64,000 bases of DNA from Alishewanella tabrizica (GCF_014652375.1 NZ_BMYR01000009.1:153855-217854); one strand, 5' to 3'. Positions 8,155 through 17,038 are shown, counted from the first letter of the stretch. A program made the numbers and translations. Notes: generated by a model not told the origin, from the letters alone.

Positions 8155-10470
8155 TTAGTCTTGCTGGTTTGCAACCTGTTGCAGCAATAATTGCCGGAAC
8201 GCCTCAGCAGGGAGCGGTTTGCTGTAATAATACCCCTGATAATAGTCGCAGGCCATGTCTTTTAAGAGGGCTAATTGCTCGGCAGTTTCCACGCCCTCAG
8301 CTAATACATCAAATCGTAGAGTATGCGCGAGTTCAATGATTGCTTTACTAATTTGTTTATCGGCATCATTGCTGGTGATTTTTTCAATAAAACTGCGATC
8401 TACTTTCAGCAAATCTAATGGCAGCTGCTGTAAATAGGCTAACGAAGAGTAACCCGTACCAAAATCATCTATTGCTAAACGAATACCCGCAGCGCGTAAT
8501 TGTTGCATAGTGCGAATAACCCGTTCTTTGTCATGCATCAGCGCGCTCTCAGTGACTTCAAGCTCCAGCAGGTGGGCGGGAAAGGCGGTACTTTGCAGTA
8601 TGCTGATCACTTGTTGTTCCAAATCGCCTTTACTAAATTGATGAGCCGACACATTGACGGATAATTTTAGTGCTGGCAAGCCTTGCACTAACCACGCGTA
8701 TCCCTGAGTACAGGCTTGTTCAAGCACAAAATGGCCTATTGCGTGAATAAGCCCGCAAGACTCTGCCATTGGAATAAAATGGTCTGGTGGGATAAACCCT
8801 TGTTCTGCATCACACCAGCGGATCAATAATTCTGCGCCAACAATCTTACCGGTGGTAATGGCTATTTGTGGTTGGTAATAGCATTCAAGCTGGTTCATTT
8901 TAAGGGCTTGTCGCAGTTTAGCTTCCATTACCAAACGTTCACGCGCTAAGGTTGTCAGTTCGTCGGTATAATAGCGATAGGTATTGCGACCATCGGCTTT
9001 AGCTTTGTAAAGCGCGGCGTCAGCCCCTTGCAGTAACGCTTCTACATTATCGTTGTGCTCAGGATAAAGACTGATCCCTATAGAGGCCGCACTAGTCACT
9101 TCTAAGCCTAGCTCTAGCACAGAGGGTTGTTGTAATGTTTTGAGTAACTCTAAAGCAAAACGCGCGGCATCTTCAGGATGCGGTAAATGCTCAATTAAAA
9201 TAGCAAATTCGTCGCCACCAAATCGTGCCAAGGTATCCGTTTCACGACAGCACAATTTTAGCTTGTCTGCTACGCGACGCAGCAACATGTCCCCAGCATT
9301 ATGGCCATAGGAATCATTAATCGTTTTAAAATTATCTAGATCTAATATTAGTACTGCTAACTGCAGTTGTTCTCGGCGGGCAACTTTTAAGGCTTGTTCA
9401 AGTTGGTTCGTAAAAAATTGACGATTCGGCAAATGTGTTAGTGGATCATATTCGGCTAAAAAGGCTAATTTGGCTTCTTGTTGTTTAAATTCGGTGAGAT
9501 CGATATCGATACAGTAGATATGCGGTTTTTTATTGGGCAAGATAATGACCGCATGTGAAGAATAGACATGCACAGCTTGACCATCTTTACGTTTAAGCGT
9601 GAGCTCTTCTGCCATTCTTGCTTCACCGGTTTGCGCCATCAAGGCTACCGCTTCTTTAACAGCAACATGCATAAACTGAGGAATAATGAGATCCAGTAAG
9701 TTACTTCCAAGTGCTTCTTGTTTGGTGTAGCCGTAAAGTAATTCACTGCCCTTATTCCAATACAGTGTTTGGCCATTTTCATCATAACCTTGGACTGAAA
9801 TATTCGGCATACTGTCGAGGAGCGTGCGAAAACGCAGTTCACTCTCTTGTAATTGTTGCTGTGCCAATGTGACCGCAGAGATATCCTGCACGACGGAAAT
9901 AAAACAGGGAGGATGTTCGGGCAGACGCGGCAGCAGTGTGACGGAGAGTCTTGCCCAAACAATCCGCCCTTCTTTGTGCAGATAGCGTTTTTCAATCGTG
10001 TACTGCATTATTTCACCCCTTAAGGTTTTACGAAGCAATGCTTCATCTTTGCTTAAGTCCATAGGATGGGTGATTTGTTGAAAGGTCATATCGAGTAGTT
10101 CTTGTGGTGCATACCCCAAGATGCGACACAGCTCTTTGTTGACTCTAAGGAAGCTACCATCGCTTGCCACGTGCGCCATGCCAGTAGCAGCGTGCTCAAA
10201 TGTCATATTAAATAGCCATTGTGAGTGCGATAAAGAGTGTGCAATTTGAGCGCGTTGTTTTAAAAGCAACCAAGCAATTAATGCGGTAATGGCCACATAC
10301 AATAAACCCTTGTAGGTTTGATAGCGTGTGAGCAGCACGGGATCAGTGATGAGGGCAGAGAGTAAGCTGTCGCTAAAGCTGATCCAAGCAACACCAAATA
10401 GGAGGTAGATGATAGCGCCTATGACTGGAGAGTAGCGAAGTTTGCTCAGGTTTTTTTCCGTCTGACTCAT
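8155..10470 (-). CDS. Membrane PAS-PAS-GGDEF-EAL cyclic-di-GMP protein
   Basis: 771 residues. Two transmembrane helices (about residues 14-33 and 52-70) are followed by two PAS domains (about 80-205 and 207-330, the first with a typical PAC end). A GGDEF domain with an intact RFGGDEF motif lies near residue 417, and an EAL domain begins near 520. The EAL signature reads GAELLIRW (ELL instead of EAL), but the DDFGTGYSSL loop and LKVDRSFI are intact, so phosphodiesterase activity is plausible. It therefore could both make and break c-di-GMP under control of a ligand or redox signal sensed by PAS. No clear Shine-Dalgarno lies before its ATG; a 12-bp-arm hairpin ends 7 bases upstream instead. Which activity dominates cannot be told from sequence. 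Confidence 0.93.
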   Translation of the reverse strand: MSQTEKNLSKLRYSPVIGAIIYLLFGVAWISFSDSLLSALITDPVLLTRYQTYKGLLYVAITALIAWLLLKQRAQIAHSLSHSQWLFNMTFEHAATGMAHVASDGSFLRVNKELCRILGYAPQELLDMTFQQITHPMDLSKDEALLRKTLRGEIMQYTIEKRYLHKEGRIVWARLSVTLLPRLPEHPPCFISVVQDISAVTLAQQQLQESELRFRTLLDSMPNISVQGYDENGQTLYWNKGSELLYGYTKQEALGSNLLDLIIPQFMHVAVKEAVALMAQTGEARMAEELTLKRKDGQAVHVYSSHAVIILPNKKPHIYCIDIDLTEFKQQEAKLAFLAEYDPLTHLPNRQFFTNQLEQALKVARREQLQLAVLILDLDNFKTINDSYGHNAGDMLLRRVADKLKLCCRETDTLARFGGDEFAILIEHLPHPEDAARFALELLKTLQQPSVLELGLEVTSAASIGISLYPEHNDNVEALLQGADAALYKAKADGRNTYRYYTDELTTLARERLVMEAKLRQALKMNQLECYYQPQIAITTGKIVGAELLIRWCDAEQGFIPPDHFIPMAESCGLIHAIGHFVLEQACTQGYAWLVQGLPALKLSVNVSAHQFSKGDLEQQVISILQSTAFPAHLLELEVTESALMHDKERVIRTMQQLRAAGIRLAIDDFGTGYSSLAYLQQLPLDLLKVDRSFIEKITSNDADKQISKAIIELAHTLRFDVLAEGVETAEQLALLKDMACDYYQGYYYSKPLPAEAFRQLLLQQVANQQD

Positions 10471-10477
10471 GTCAATA

Positions 10478-10507
10478 CTATGCTTAAGAATAGGATCTTA
10501 AGCATAG
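10478..10507 (-). promoter_or_regulatory. Perfect 12-bp hairpin in the leader of the GGDEF-EAL gene
   Basis: CTATGCTTAAGA at 10478-10489 is repeated inverted at 10496-10507 with a 6-base loop. It lies 7 bases before the ATG of the c-di-GMP gene, where a ribosome binding site would normally be, and no AGGA-like sequence is seen between it and the ATG. It may control translation or mRNA stability; that is inference. Confidence 0.55.
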
Positions 10508-10530
10508 CGGAAATTTACATAATGTTTAAA

Positions 10531-10554
10531 TAACGGATCATAAATGATCCGTTA
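10531..10554 (-). terminator. Terminator-like hairpin after the DUF481 gene
   Basis: TAACGGATCAT and its inverse flank an AA loop (11-bp perfect stem). On the minus strand it follows the stop of the DUF481 gene by about 15 bases and is followed by TTTAAACATT, a weak U tract. Confidence 0.6.
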
Positions 10555-10568
10555 TAAGGCAAACTCGA

Positions 10569-11306
10569 TTAGAAGGAGTAGACCAATGTAAGCGACGTTT
10601 GGGTATCCGTCGTTTTCTTGTCTACAGGGACATCGGAATCGTTTTGGACTAAAAAGGCTGCTTTCATTTGCATCGCACCGTTAATACGGGCACTTAACGC
10701 ACTTTCAGCAATAGTACGGGTATTGTCATCGCTAAGCTCTACGCTAAGCGTTTGCGTAAAAATAGCCGATTCACTGATCGTCCATTTAAACGATGCCGCA
10801 CCCCGGGCAAATAAGCCGTTTTCGGTTTCATTGGTGGAGCGTTTTGCGGTGTAATAACCGGGACCCACTTCAACATCGAGGGCTTTATTTTCTAAATTAA
10901 GTAAGCGTGTACCATAACCGGCTGCGAGTGTGGTGTATTGTGTATAAGCACCAAATTTATCGTCGGTATAAGAACCTAGCATAAATAAATTATCAAATTC
11001 TTCCGATAACTTATAGGCGCCCTTTGCCGACACAAAGTAACGTTCGGCAGAACGCTCACGTTCTTTATTGCCATCCGCATCTGTTTTTTCGTCTTCTTTA
11101 AAGAAAGCACTCAAAATATACTGATTGCTCCATTGCTCCAGCTCTTGTTTGGCATCAATTTTACCGGTTATTGATGTACCTGCAGTATTACCGGTTGTGG
11201 TAATAGCCCCTAATTCAGCAGAGGTATTCCAGATTTTTTGCTCTTGTGCCTGAGCATGACCCACAGTAAGCAAACTGACTGCGGTGGCGAAGGTTAATAC
11301 GTTCAT
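10569..11306 (-). CDS. DUF481 (YdiY-like) outer-membrane protein
   Basis: 245 residues with an N-terminal signal peptide ending about AHAQA|Q. The mature part is built of alternating amphipathic beta strands (WNTSAELGAITTTGNTAGTS, YFVSAKGAYKLSEEFDNL) and ends in an aromatic C-terminal residue (SLTLVYSF), as expected for an outer-membrane beta barrel. The pattern, in particular the ELGxxxTxGNT start, is that of the DUF481 family, which includes E. coli YdiY, reported as acid- or salt-induced. The ATG lies 3 bases after the stop of mscS on the same strand, so the two are probably cotranscribed, consistent with a response to osmotic conditions. Confidence 0.85.
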   Translation of the reverse strand: MNVLTFATAVSLLTVGHAQAQEQKIWNTSAELGAITTTGNTAGTSITGKIDAKQELEQWSNQYILSAFFKEDEKTDADGNKERERSAERYFVSAKGAYKLSEEFDNLFMLGSYTDDKFGAYTQYTTLAAGYGTRLLNLENKALDVEVGPGYYTAKRSTNETENGLFARGAASFKWTISESAIFTQTLSVELSDDNTRTIAESALSARINGAMQMKAAFLVQNDSDVPVDKKTTDTQTSLTLVYSF

Positions 11307-11308
11307 AT

Positions 11309-12133
11309 TTACTCCTGTATGTCTTTTTTGATATGCACATCCATTTGTGGAAATGGAATGCCAATGCCTTGGGCATCAAATGCCAGTTTTACTCGCTCGA
11401 GCGTATCCCAGTAAACGCCCCAGTAGTCCTCCGTTTTCACCCAAGGACGAACAATGATATTGACGGACGAATCGGCCAGTTCTGATACCCGAATATTGGG
11501 TGCAGGTTCAGGCAGTACTCGCTCATCGCTGTTAATAATGTCTTGCAGGATAGTTTTGGCTTTTAATAAATCTGAGTCGTAACTAATACCAATAACCAAA
11601 TCTACTCGACGCGTACTTTCAGATGAAAAGTTCGTGATATGGCCGCCCGTGATTTTGGCGTTAGGGACGATGACCCGTTTGTTATCTGGGGTTTTCATCG
11701 TTGTTTGGAAAATTTCAATTTTATCAACAGTCCCTGTGATACCGCCGGCATCAATGAAGTCGCCTGACTTAAATGGACGAAACAAAATAATCAGCACGCC
11801 AGATGCAAAGTTTGCTAAGGAGCCCTGTAAGGCCAAACCCACTGCTAAACCGGCTGCGCCGAGGATAGCGATGAAAGAGGTTGTTTGAACGCCTACTTGT
11901 GACAACGCCATAAGCGTTGTGGCAATAATTAAAATGGCATAAACAATGCTGCATAAAAATGAGACAACGGCTTTATCAATCTTACGAGACAATAAGCCCT
12001 TCTCTAGTAAGTTAGACACGCTGCGCGCAATTAAGCGGCCGATATAAAATATGACTATTGCTGCAATAAGCTTAAGTAGGTAACCCAACAGAACATCGTG
12101 GTTCTGTGTAAATAATTCGGTTAGTTGTTCCAT
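11309..12133 (-). CDS. mscS: Small-conductance mechanosensitive channel MscS
   Basis: 274 residues from the ATG at 12133, which has AGGAG 7 bases upstream; the open frame extends further but that start is better. Three N-terminal transmembrane helices are visible. The pore helix TM3 is the glycine/alanine-rich AILGAAGLAVGLALQGSLANFASG (first part quoted), followed by the conserved RPFKSGDFI and the cytoplasmic beta domain (VIVPNAKITGGHITNFS). E. coli MscS is 286 residues. It opens on hypo-osmotic shock to release solutes. Confidence 0.95.
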   Translation of the reverse strand: MEQLTELFTQNHDVLLGYLLKLIAAIVIFYIGRLIARSVSNLLEKGLLSRKIDKAVVSFLCSIVYAILIIATTLMALSQVGVQTTSFIAILGAAGLAVGLALQGSLANFASGVLIILFRPFKSGDFIDAGGITGTVDKIEIFQTTMKTPDNKRVIVPNAKITGGHITNFSSESTRRVDLVIGISYDSDLLKAKTILQDIINSDERVLPEPAPNIRVSELADSSVNIIVRPWVKTEDYWGVYWDTLERVKLAFDAQGIGIPFPQMDVHIKKDIQE

Positions 12134-12293
12134 TTTCCACTCCTGTGAAATCAAGTTTTTAAAAGAAGAATGACGTTTAACCTTAAACAAAAACGCAGGA
12201 AATATGCTCCAGCAACGTCAACAGGCGAGGCAAGCATACCATCTCCCCAGTAAGTTACAAAATGCACTAATTATAGTAATCATCAAAAAACGC

Positions 12294-12323
12294 TTGGTAG
12301 CGGCGCAGATTTTTGGTTAAAAT
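12294..12323 (+). promoter_or_regulatory. Putative promoter of tRNA-His
   Basis: TTGGTA (12294-12299) and TAAAAT (12318-12323) are 18 bases apart and 14 bases before the mature tRNA start. A fair sigma-70 match; seen in sequence only. Confidence 0.5.
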
Positions 12324-12337
12324 ATTAGCCTCGCAAT

Positions 12338-12414
12338 GGTGATTGTAGCTCAGTTGGTAGAGCCCCGGATTGTGATTCCGGTTGTCGTGGGTTCGAGCCC
12401 CATCAGTCACCCCA
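12338..12414 (+). tRNA. tRNA-His (GTG anticodon)
   Basis: A 77-base cloverleaf that closely follows E. coli tRNA-His. The acceptor stem GGTGATT pairs with AGTCACC, including the extra 5' G that marks histidine tRNAs. The D arm is GCTCAGTTGGTAGAGC, the anticodon loop TTGTGAT has GTG at 12372-12374, the T arm is GTGGGTTCGAGCCCCAT, and CCA is encoded at 12412-12414. It stands alone, not in a cluster. Confidence 0.98.
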
Positions 12415-12643
12415 TTCCTTTTACTGCTGCCTAATTCGTGAAATGGCACAATTTTTTACCTAACCCTCGCTGCCACTTAAAGTCTTTTTAACCTTTGCTC
12501 TTATTGTGCAGCTGTTAAAAACGGCGCCATTTATACATGTATTCACTGAATTTAGCCTGAACATTGGTATTTTTCAGTATTTTTGGCCATCAGACAGCAA
12601 AGCCGCTATGCTTCACCTACGCTTCTGATGTGAGTAGTGCGTT

Positions 12644-13219
12644 ATGGATTTATCTCAATTACAACAGCAATTATTTCAACTGCCACCTTTGTCTGTCGAA
12701 CACAGGACGCCCACTTTTTGTGGCGATTTACCCCTACGCATTGATATTGATGGCCAGTGGTATTACCAAGACAGTAAAATTAGCCGACGTCCCTTAGTGA
12801 AGCTGTTTGCCAGTGTTTTATTACGGCAAGAACAGACGTATTTTTTGCAAACGCCGGTTGAAAAGGTACGTATTCAGGTTGAAGATGTTCCTTTTTTGAT
12901 TACGCAACATGCTTGGCATGCTGGCGTAAATGGCCCTGAGTTACGGTTAAGCACTAACTTGGGGGATACCGTGGTTGTTTCTGCAGCGTATCCCTTATTT
13001 ATTAAAACGTTTGCAGGGCAAAATGTGCCTTACGTGGCGCTATGGCGCGGATTATCAGCGCGTTTGCATCGTAATGTGTATTATCATTTAATCCAAGAGG
13101 CTGATTTACAGGAAACCATCGCAGCCGATAGTGAAGCAAGCCACCCCATTACCCATTTAACCTGTGTTATCACCAGTTGTGGACAACCCTTTATTTTAGC
13201 CGAGGAACCTTTGGTATGA
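12644..13219 (+). CDS. DUF1285 domain protein
   Basis: 191-residue soluble protein with no signal peptide. The block GDLPLRIDIDGQWYYQDSKI near residues 25-45 followed by RRPLVKLFASVLLRQ is characteristic of the DUF1285 family, common in Proteobacteria. The crystal-structure members form a two-domain fold, but no function is established. It stands between tRNA-His and the amidohydrolase gene; nothing in the context defines a role. Confidence 0.85.
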   Translation: MDLSQLQQQLFQLPPLSVEHRTPTFCGDLPLRIDIDGQWYYQDSKISRRPLVKLFASVLLRQEQTYFLQTPVEKVRIQVEDVPFLITQHAWHAGVNGPELRLSTNLGDTVVVSAAYPLFIKTFAGQNVPYVALWRGLSARLHRNVYYHLIQEADLQETIAADSEASHPITHLTCVITSCGQPFILAEEPLV

Positions 13220-13324
13220 TGCCCGCGCAGATCTAACGGCTAAATCCTACCAAATACCGCAAGCGCATTGCTGAGCGACTCATGCAAGCTCATAGTAAAT
13301 TTTTACATCCAGAGGAAAATAACA

Positions 13325-14611
13325 ATGATAAAAAGCTCTATTTTGGCGGTTGCCACGTTGCTAGCGTTGCCTGCAGCGCTACAAGCGAATACCACCTATA
13401 TCCATGCCGGAAAATTGATTACTGCCGAGCATAAACAGCTTTTAACAGAGCAAACCATCATTATTGTGGACGATAAAATTACCGATGTTAAAGCTGGTTA
13501 TCTACAACCCGCTGCAACCGATACGTTAATTGATTTACGAGCCCATACCGTTATGCCAGGTTTGATGGATATGCACACGCACTTTTCAACGCAGATGAGT
13601 GCAGCTTCTTATGGCGAAGGACAGCGTTTGAATGAGGCTGATTTCGCGCTAAGAGGGGCGGTATTTGCGGAAAAGACGTTGATGGCTGGTTTTACTACCG
13701 TGCGTGAACTGGGCGATAGCCATCATGTAAGTGTGGCGCTGCGTAAAGCCATTGCGCAAGGGTATGTGAAAGGTCCGCGTATTTATGCTGCAGGGAAATC
13801 ACTGGCAACAACTGGTGGTCACGCTGATCCTACTAATGGCCTAGCCTACGCATTATTAGGTGATCCTGGGCCAAAACATGGCGTGATAAACGGTGCCGAT
13901 GATGCGCGTAAAGCCGTACGTCAGCGTTATAAAGAGGGCGCTGACTTAATTAAAGTGACGGCAACCGGTGGCGTTTTAAGTGTGGCAAAGAGTGGAATGA
14001 ATCCACAATTTACCAGTGAAGAACTCGACGCTATTGTTACCACTGCGCGCGATTATGGCTTTAAAGTGGCGGTTCATGCGCATGGGAAAGAGGGCATGGA
14101 ACGTGCCATTAAGGCTGGAGTAGACTCAGTTGAACATGGCACCTACATGGACAGCGAAACCATGGCGCTGATGAAAAAATATGGGACTTACTATGTACCC
14201 ACGATTAGCGCGGGCAAATTTGTGCAAGAAAAAGCACAAGTTGATGGGTTTTTTCCGGAAATTGTGCGACCTAAGGCCGCCACGATTGGTCCATTAATTC
14301 AACAAACCTTTGCCCAAGCCTACAAATCAGGTGTTAAAATTGCGTTTGGCACTGACGCAGGCGTTGGCGCTCATGGCGACAATTGGCGTGAATTTGTGTA
14401 TATGACAGAGGCCGGTATGCCAGCAATGGCCGCTATTCAATCTGCCACGATTGAAGGCGCTAAGTTACTTGGTGTAGAACAAGAATTGGGTTCTATTCGT
14501 GCGGGTAAATTTGCCGATATTATTGCTGTACCTGGCGACCCATTACAAGATATTACGGTAATGGGGCAAGTGAGTTTTGTGATGAAAGCAGGGCAGATTT
14601 TTAAACAATAA
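13325..14611 (+). CDS. Exported metal-dependent amidohydrolase (imidazolonepropionase/prolidase-like)
   Basis: 428 residues from the ATG at 13325, preceded by AGAGGAAAA; the open frame starts further upstream but a signal peptide ([21 protein letters not shown]) begins here. The amidohydrolase set is complete: MDMHTHF (His about 84 and 86), a probable carboxylated lysine in [24 protein letters not shown] and AFGTDAG. Such periplasmic enzymes hydrolyse cyclic amides or Xaa-Pro/Xaa-Arg dipeptides (Sgx9260/Cc2672-type carboxypeptidases). The exact substrate cannot be read from sequence. Confidence 0.88.
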   Translation: MIKSSILAVATLLALPAALQANTTYIHAGKLITAEHKQLLTEQTIIIVDDKITDVKAGYLQPAATDTLIDLRAHTVMPGLMDMHTHFSTQMSAASYGEGQRLNEADFALRGAVFAEKTLMAGFTTVRELGDSHHVSVALRKAIAQGYVKGPRIYAAGKSLATTGGHADPTNGLAYALLGDPGPKHGVINGADDARKAVRQRYKEGADLIKVTATGGVLSVAKSGMNPQFTSEELDAIVTTARDYGFKVAVHAHGKEGMERAIKAGVDSVEHGTYMDSETMALMKKYGTYYVPTISAGKFVQEKAQVDGFFPEIVRPKAATIGPLIQQTFAQAYKSGVKIAFGTDAGVGAHGDNWREFVYMTEAGMPAMAAIQSATIEGAKLLGVEQELGSIRAGKFADIIAVPGDPLQDITVMGQVSFVMKAGQIFKQ

Positions 14612-14626
14612 CTGAATCTTACGCTA

Positions 14627-14659
14627 CGTTTTCAGCAGCTAAGCGAGCTGCTGAAAACG
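14627..14659. repeat. 14-bp inverted repeat at a convergent gene junction
   Basis: CGTTTTCAGCAGCT at 14627-14640 and its exact inverse at 14646-14659 are separated by AAGCG. It starts 15 bases after the amidohydrolase stop and covers the last codons of the converging DUF2489 gene. There is no U tract after it on either strand, so a classical terminator is doubtful, though it is placed to stop both transcripts. Confidence 0.6.
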
Positions 14660-15118
14660 AGCTAATAACAACGTGACGTCAGCAAGGATTTGCTCCTTAA
14701 GATCAATTTCTGCTTGTTGCCTACGTTTATCTTGTTGTCGAGTCAATTTTTTATCTTGGTCTTTACGGGCTTGATGGGTTGGCATATCTTTCACCACCAA
14801 ATACATTTGATAAAGACCAGGATAAGCTATTGCTGCATCGGGTTTATTTTCTTCGGGCCAATGGTCTAACAGCACCCAAAGTCGCAAGGCCCCCTCTGAA
14901 AACTCGCATTGTTGCTCTTGCATCGCTCGGCTTATTAATACAATACTTTCATGCAAGTAACGTTTTTTCTCGGCAGCTTTTGCCTGTTGCTGCTGTTGTT
15001 CCTGCGCTTGCCGTTGCGTTTGTAAGTTTACCAACCAAAGCAACTTACCGGCATAAAACGCTAAGCCAATAACAATGGCTGCGCCAAGCAACAACATGAT
15101 TACCCAAAGTGTGGTCAC
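14639..15118 (-). CDS. DUF2489 membrane-anchored protein
   Basis: 159 residues. An N-terminal transmembrane helix (about residues 3-25) is followed by a glutamine-rich charged segment and a domain beginning RYLHESIVLISRAMQEQQCEF, diagnostic of DUF2489. It lies directly downstream of yihI, whose stop overlaps its start by 4 bp; this pairing is common in Alteromonadales and Vibrionales. Function unknown. Confidence 0.85.
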   Translation of the reverse strand: MTTLWVIMLLLGAAIVIGLAFYAGKLLWLVNLQTQRQAQEQQQQQAKAAEKKRYLHESIVLISRAMQEQQCEFSEGALRLWVLLDHWPEENKPDAAIAYPGLYQMYLVVKDMPTHQARKDQDKKLTRQQDKRRQQAEIDLKEQILADVTLLLARFQQLA

Positions 15119-15708
15119 GCCTGATCCTCATCGCCTAAAAGGGTTTTACGCCAATCAGTACGCTCGAATTTAGCCAGTGGATCCTCGTCTTCATCTTCAA
15201 TTGCCATCGAGTCTGAAGACGTATCGTCGTCAGTCATGCCTAGTTGGTCTAATAAGACGGTTAAACGTGCGGTTTTGCTATTAAAGTATTTAGCGTCTTT
15301 ACCTGTCAGCACTTCGTCTTGTTCAACGCGCTCGAGTAAAGCTTGTAATCGTTCGTCAGCTTCGATCTCTGCTAACTCTTGTGCTGGGCTGAGCGTGATC
15401 GGTTTAACCGCTTTTAGTAATGCTTTAGGCTGTTGTAAAGGTAATAACAGATCTTTAGCTGGGTCTTGGATGGCATCTGCGCCTAATGCAATAGGTTTTT
15501 TGCTGCCTATGCGAGGATCTTTCTTCGCAGACTGTTGCTGTGAGCCCACAGATTTGACATCTTGCATGCTGTTACGGTTACCGGATTTTAGTCCTGCGCC
15601 CTTTTTCTTAGATTCATCCTTGTGTTCCCGCACTTTGCGGATTTCACTGGCGGGTAAGTGGCGTTGACCATTATTACCGGCGTTACGGGATTTTTTTTGA
15701 CGCGTCAT
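15115..15708 (-). CDS. yihI: Der GTPase-activating protein YihI
   Basis: 197 residues (E. coli 169). The N-terminus is very basic and lysine-rich (MTRQKKSRNAGNNG) and disordered. It is followed by the conserved KKDPRIGSKKPIALG block and an acidic helical C-terminal region. YihI stimulates the GTPase Der and so tunes 50S ribosome assembly. The position near engB, spf and polA agrees with the E. coli neighbourhood. The last 4 bp overlap the DUF2489 gene. Confidence 0.93.
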   Translation of the reverse strand: MTRQKKSRNAGNNGQRHLPASEIRKVREHKDESKKKGAGLKSGNRNSMQDVKSVGSQQQSAKKDPRIGSKKPIALGADAIQDPAKDLLLPLQQPKALLKAVKPITLSPAQELAEIEADERLQALLERVEQDEVLTGKDAKYFNSKTARLTVLLDQLGMTDDDTSSDSMAIEDEDEDPLAKFERTDWRKTLLGDEDQA

Positions 15709-15743
15709 AGTAAATTTGCTACCTGTAAAAAAGGGCGCACATT

Positions 15744-16391
15744 TTAACCATTTTTGTGGAAAATCACCACATCATTCGTTGGAAAAGCACAGTGCAAATT
15801 AAATTGCGCTGCTAACCATAAAAAGGTCTCACGGCTAAAGAAGCAAATATGGGTGGGATCACGTTTGTAATACCAGTGATTAAACGTTTCGGCTGTAGGG
15901 TAGCATTTCGTCATTATTGCCAAAATACCCTCTGTTTTTAGTAAGCTGAGCCAACGTTGCCATTCCTTTGCCGGATTAACAAAATGTTCAATTGCTTCCG
16001 TGCAGCTAATAAAGTCATATTGTTGTTGTAGCACCATAGGATTGTTGGCAAAGAAAGGATCCCAAACCTGCATGTGGTGACCTGCTTCGCTGAGTATTTG
16101 GGCTAATAATGGGCCTGGCCCACAGCCGAAATCTAATCCTTGTTTTGCAGCCGGCCCCAAGCTCGCCAGTAAAGGCGTCGCTAGCTGGTTTAGAAAGTGC
16201 CGATATCCTGTATCTTGTACATCGTTATTATGTAATAAGTAGTGTTGCCTTTCTTGCTCTGGGCTAAGTAAATATTGTTTTGGCACAAACACTAATTTAC
16301 AGCGGGTACAGTGTAGGTAAGTTCGTTGCTGATCTTGGCTAAACAGCAGGGTATCGGAATGGTGGCAGAGTGGACAATGATCAAGAGGCAT
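15744..16391 (-). CDS. Class I SAM-dependent methyltransferase with N-terminal zinc motif
   Basis: 215 residues from the ATG at 16391, which has AGGAT 5 bases upstream (an upstream TTG at 16406 is less likely). Two CxxC motifs at the start (CPLCHH and CTRC) suggest a small zinc ribbon. A Rossmann methyltransferase follows, with the SAM motif GLDFGCGPGPLLAQIL near residue 85 and an acidic residue after strand 2 (VWDPFF). This matches the Methyltransf_23 group. Substrate not recognisable. It is probably cotranscribed with yihI (35-base gap). Confidence 0.82.
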   Translation of the reverse strand: MPLDHCPLCHHSDTLLFSQDQQRTYLHCTRCKLVFVPKQYLLSPEQERQHYLLHNNDVQDTGYRHFLNQLATPLLASLGPAAKQGLDFGCGPGPLLAQILSEAGHHMQVWDPFFANNPMVLQQQYDFISCTEAIEHFVNPAKEWQRWLSLLKTEGILAIMTKCYPTAETFNHWYYKRDPTHICFFSRETFLWLAAQFNLHCAFPTNDVVIFHKNG

Positions 16392-16494
16392 ACGAATCCT
16401 AAACAACAGGGATTGATATTATACGATGTGAAACACGATAAAATATCGTCTAGGCAAGCACTACATTAAGTTACACAACATGGCAAAAATACAT

Positions 16495-16529
16495 AAAACA
16501 AAGGGCGATAAGATAATCTTACCGCCCTG
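16495..16529 (-). terminator. Rho-independent terminator of the CsrC-like RNA
   Basis: On the minus strand AGGGCGGTAAGAT pairs with ATCTTATCGCCCT (13 complementary positions, one GU) and is followed by TTGTTTTATG. It separates the RNA gene from the methyltransferase gene downstream. Confidence 0.85.
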
Positions 16530-16795
16530 TTTATTCGTGCCTAGAGATGGACACTTCTCTCGATTTGCTTAATTCATCCTGATGCGCAGTCAACACCGTG
16601 TTGCAAATTATCCATATATTATTGTTGGCTTTCCGTGCATTGCTTTTTTTATTCGCGATCTTCCTAATACTTTGGTATTCATCCATGTACGCTTAGAGCG
16701 TATGACACCATCCGGGCATCTTAAAACACAGCGCACTTAGCGTGCAGATAGCTTCCTTAACCTAATAATCCCTATTGTGTGCCGCATTACGCGAC
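16497..16795 (-). ncRNA. csrC: CsrB/CsrC-type CsrA-sequestering RNA
   Basis: A non-coding stretch of about 300 bases bounded on the minus strand by a sigma-70 promoter and a strong terminator. Read on the minus strand it contains eight GGA motifs (complement at 16577, 16611, 16632, 16672, 16682, 16711, 16754 and 16770), several in CAGGATG, CGGATGG, TGGATG or AGGAAG context, alternating with short hairpins such as CAACACGGTGTTG. An 18-bp box matching the UvrY/GacA site lies about 170 bases upstream. In E. coli csrC lies between yihA (engB) and yihI; here it also lies between engB and yihI, so position supports the call. The RNA would titrate CsrA/RsmA. The 5' end (near GTCGCG at 16795) is inferred from the promoter. 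Confidence 0.8.
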
Positions 16796-16802
16796 GGGTA
16801 TT

Positions 16803-16830
16803 AATTTACTCCGATCTTCCAATATGACAA
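16803..16830 (-). promoter_or_regulatory. Putative promoter of the CsrC-like RNA
   Basis: On the minus strand TTGTCA (16830-16825) and TAAATT (16808-16803) are 16 bases apart, placing the start near 16795, where the transcript would begin GTCGCG with a small 5' hairpin. Confidence 0.6.
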
Positions 16831-16963
16831 GCCTTTAAGTTAAAAAAGTTAAATAAAAATTCGACTTTAGTCTAAATTTCAAAGTAATTCATGATGTTAA
16901 GTAGTAAGGATGCTATAAAAAAGTTCAATTTAAATGCTTTTATAGTAAATATCGTACAGTGCC

Positions 16964-16981
16964 TGTGAGATATTTCTCACA
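16964..16981. promoter_or_regulatory. UvrY/GacA response-regulator box
   Basis: TGTGAGATATTTCTCACA has 7-base inverted arms and fits TGTnAG-N6-CTnACA, the site bound by UvrY/GacA upstream of csrB/csrC and rsmY/rsmZ. It lies about 170 bases upstream of the predicted RNA start, similar to the distance known in enterobacteria. It implies BarA-UvrY type control. Confidence 0.75.
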
Positions 16982-16990
16982 TTTCACCCA

Positions 16991-17020
16991 TAAAAAAACC
17001 GACCATCAGGCCGGTTTTTA
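16991..17020 (-). terminator. Terminator of the cytochrome c4 gene
   Basis: On the minus strand AACCGGC and GTCGGTT form a stem with one GU pair, followed by a run of seven T, 20 bases after the cytochrome c4 stop. Confidence 0.8.
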
Positions 17021-17038
17021 GTTCTTAACATGCAGGGC

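Noticed and set aside
12267..12449. Minus-strand open frame of 60 codons
   Set aside because: It is the complement of tRNA-His and its flanks, an artefact seen in many annotations.
14627..14659. Strong bidirectional Rho-independent terminator
   Set aside because: The 14-bp stem is perfect but no U tract follows on either strand; listed as an inverted repeat instead.
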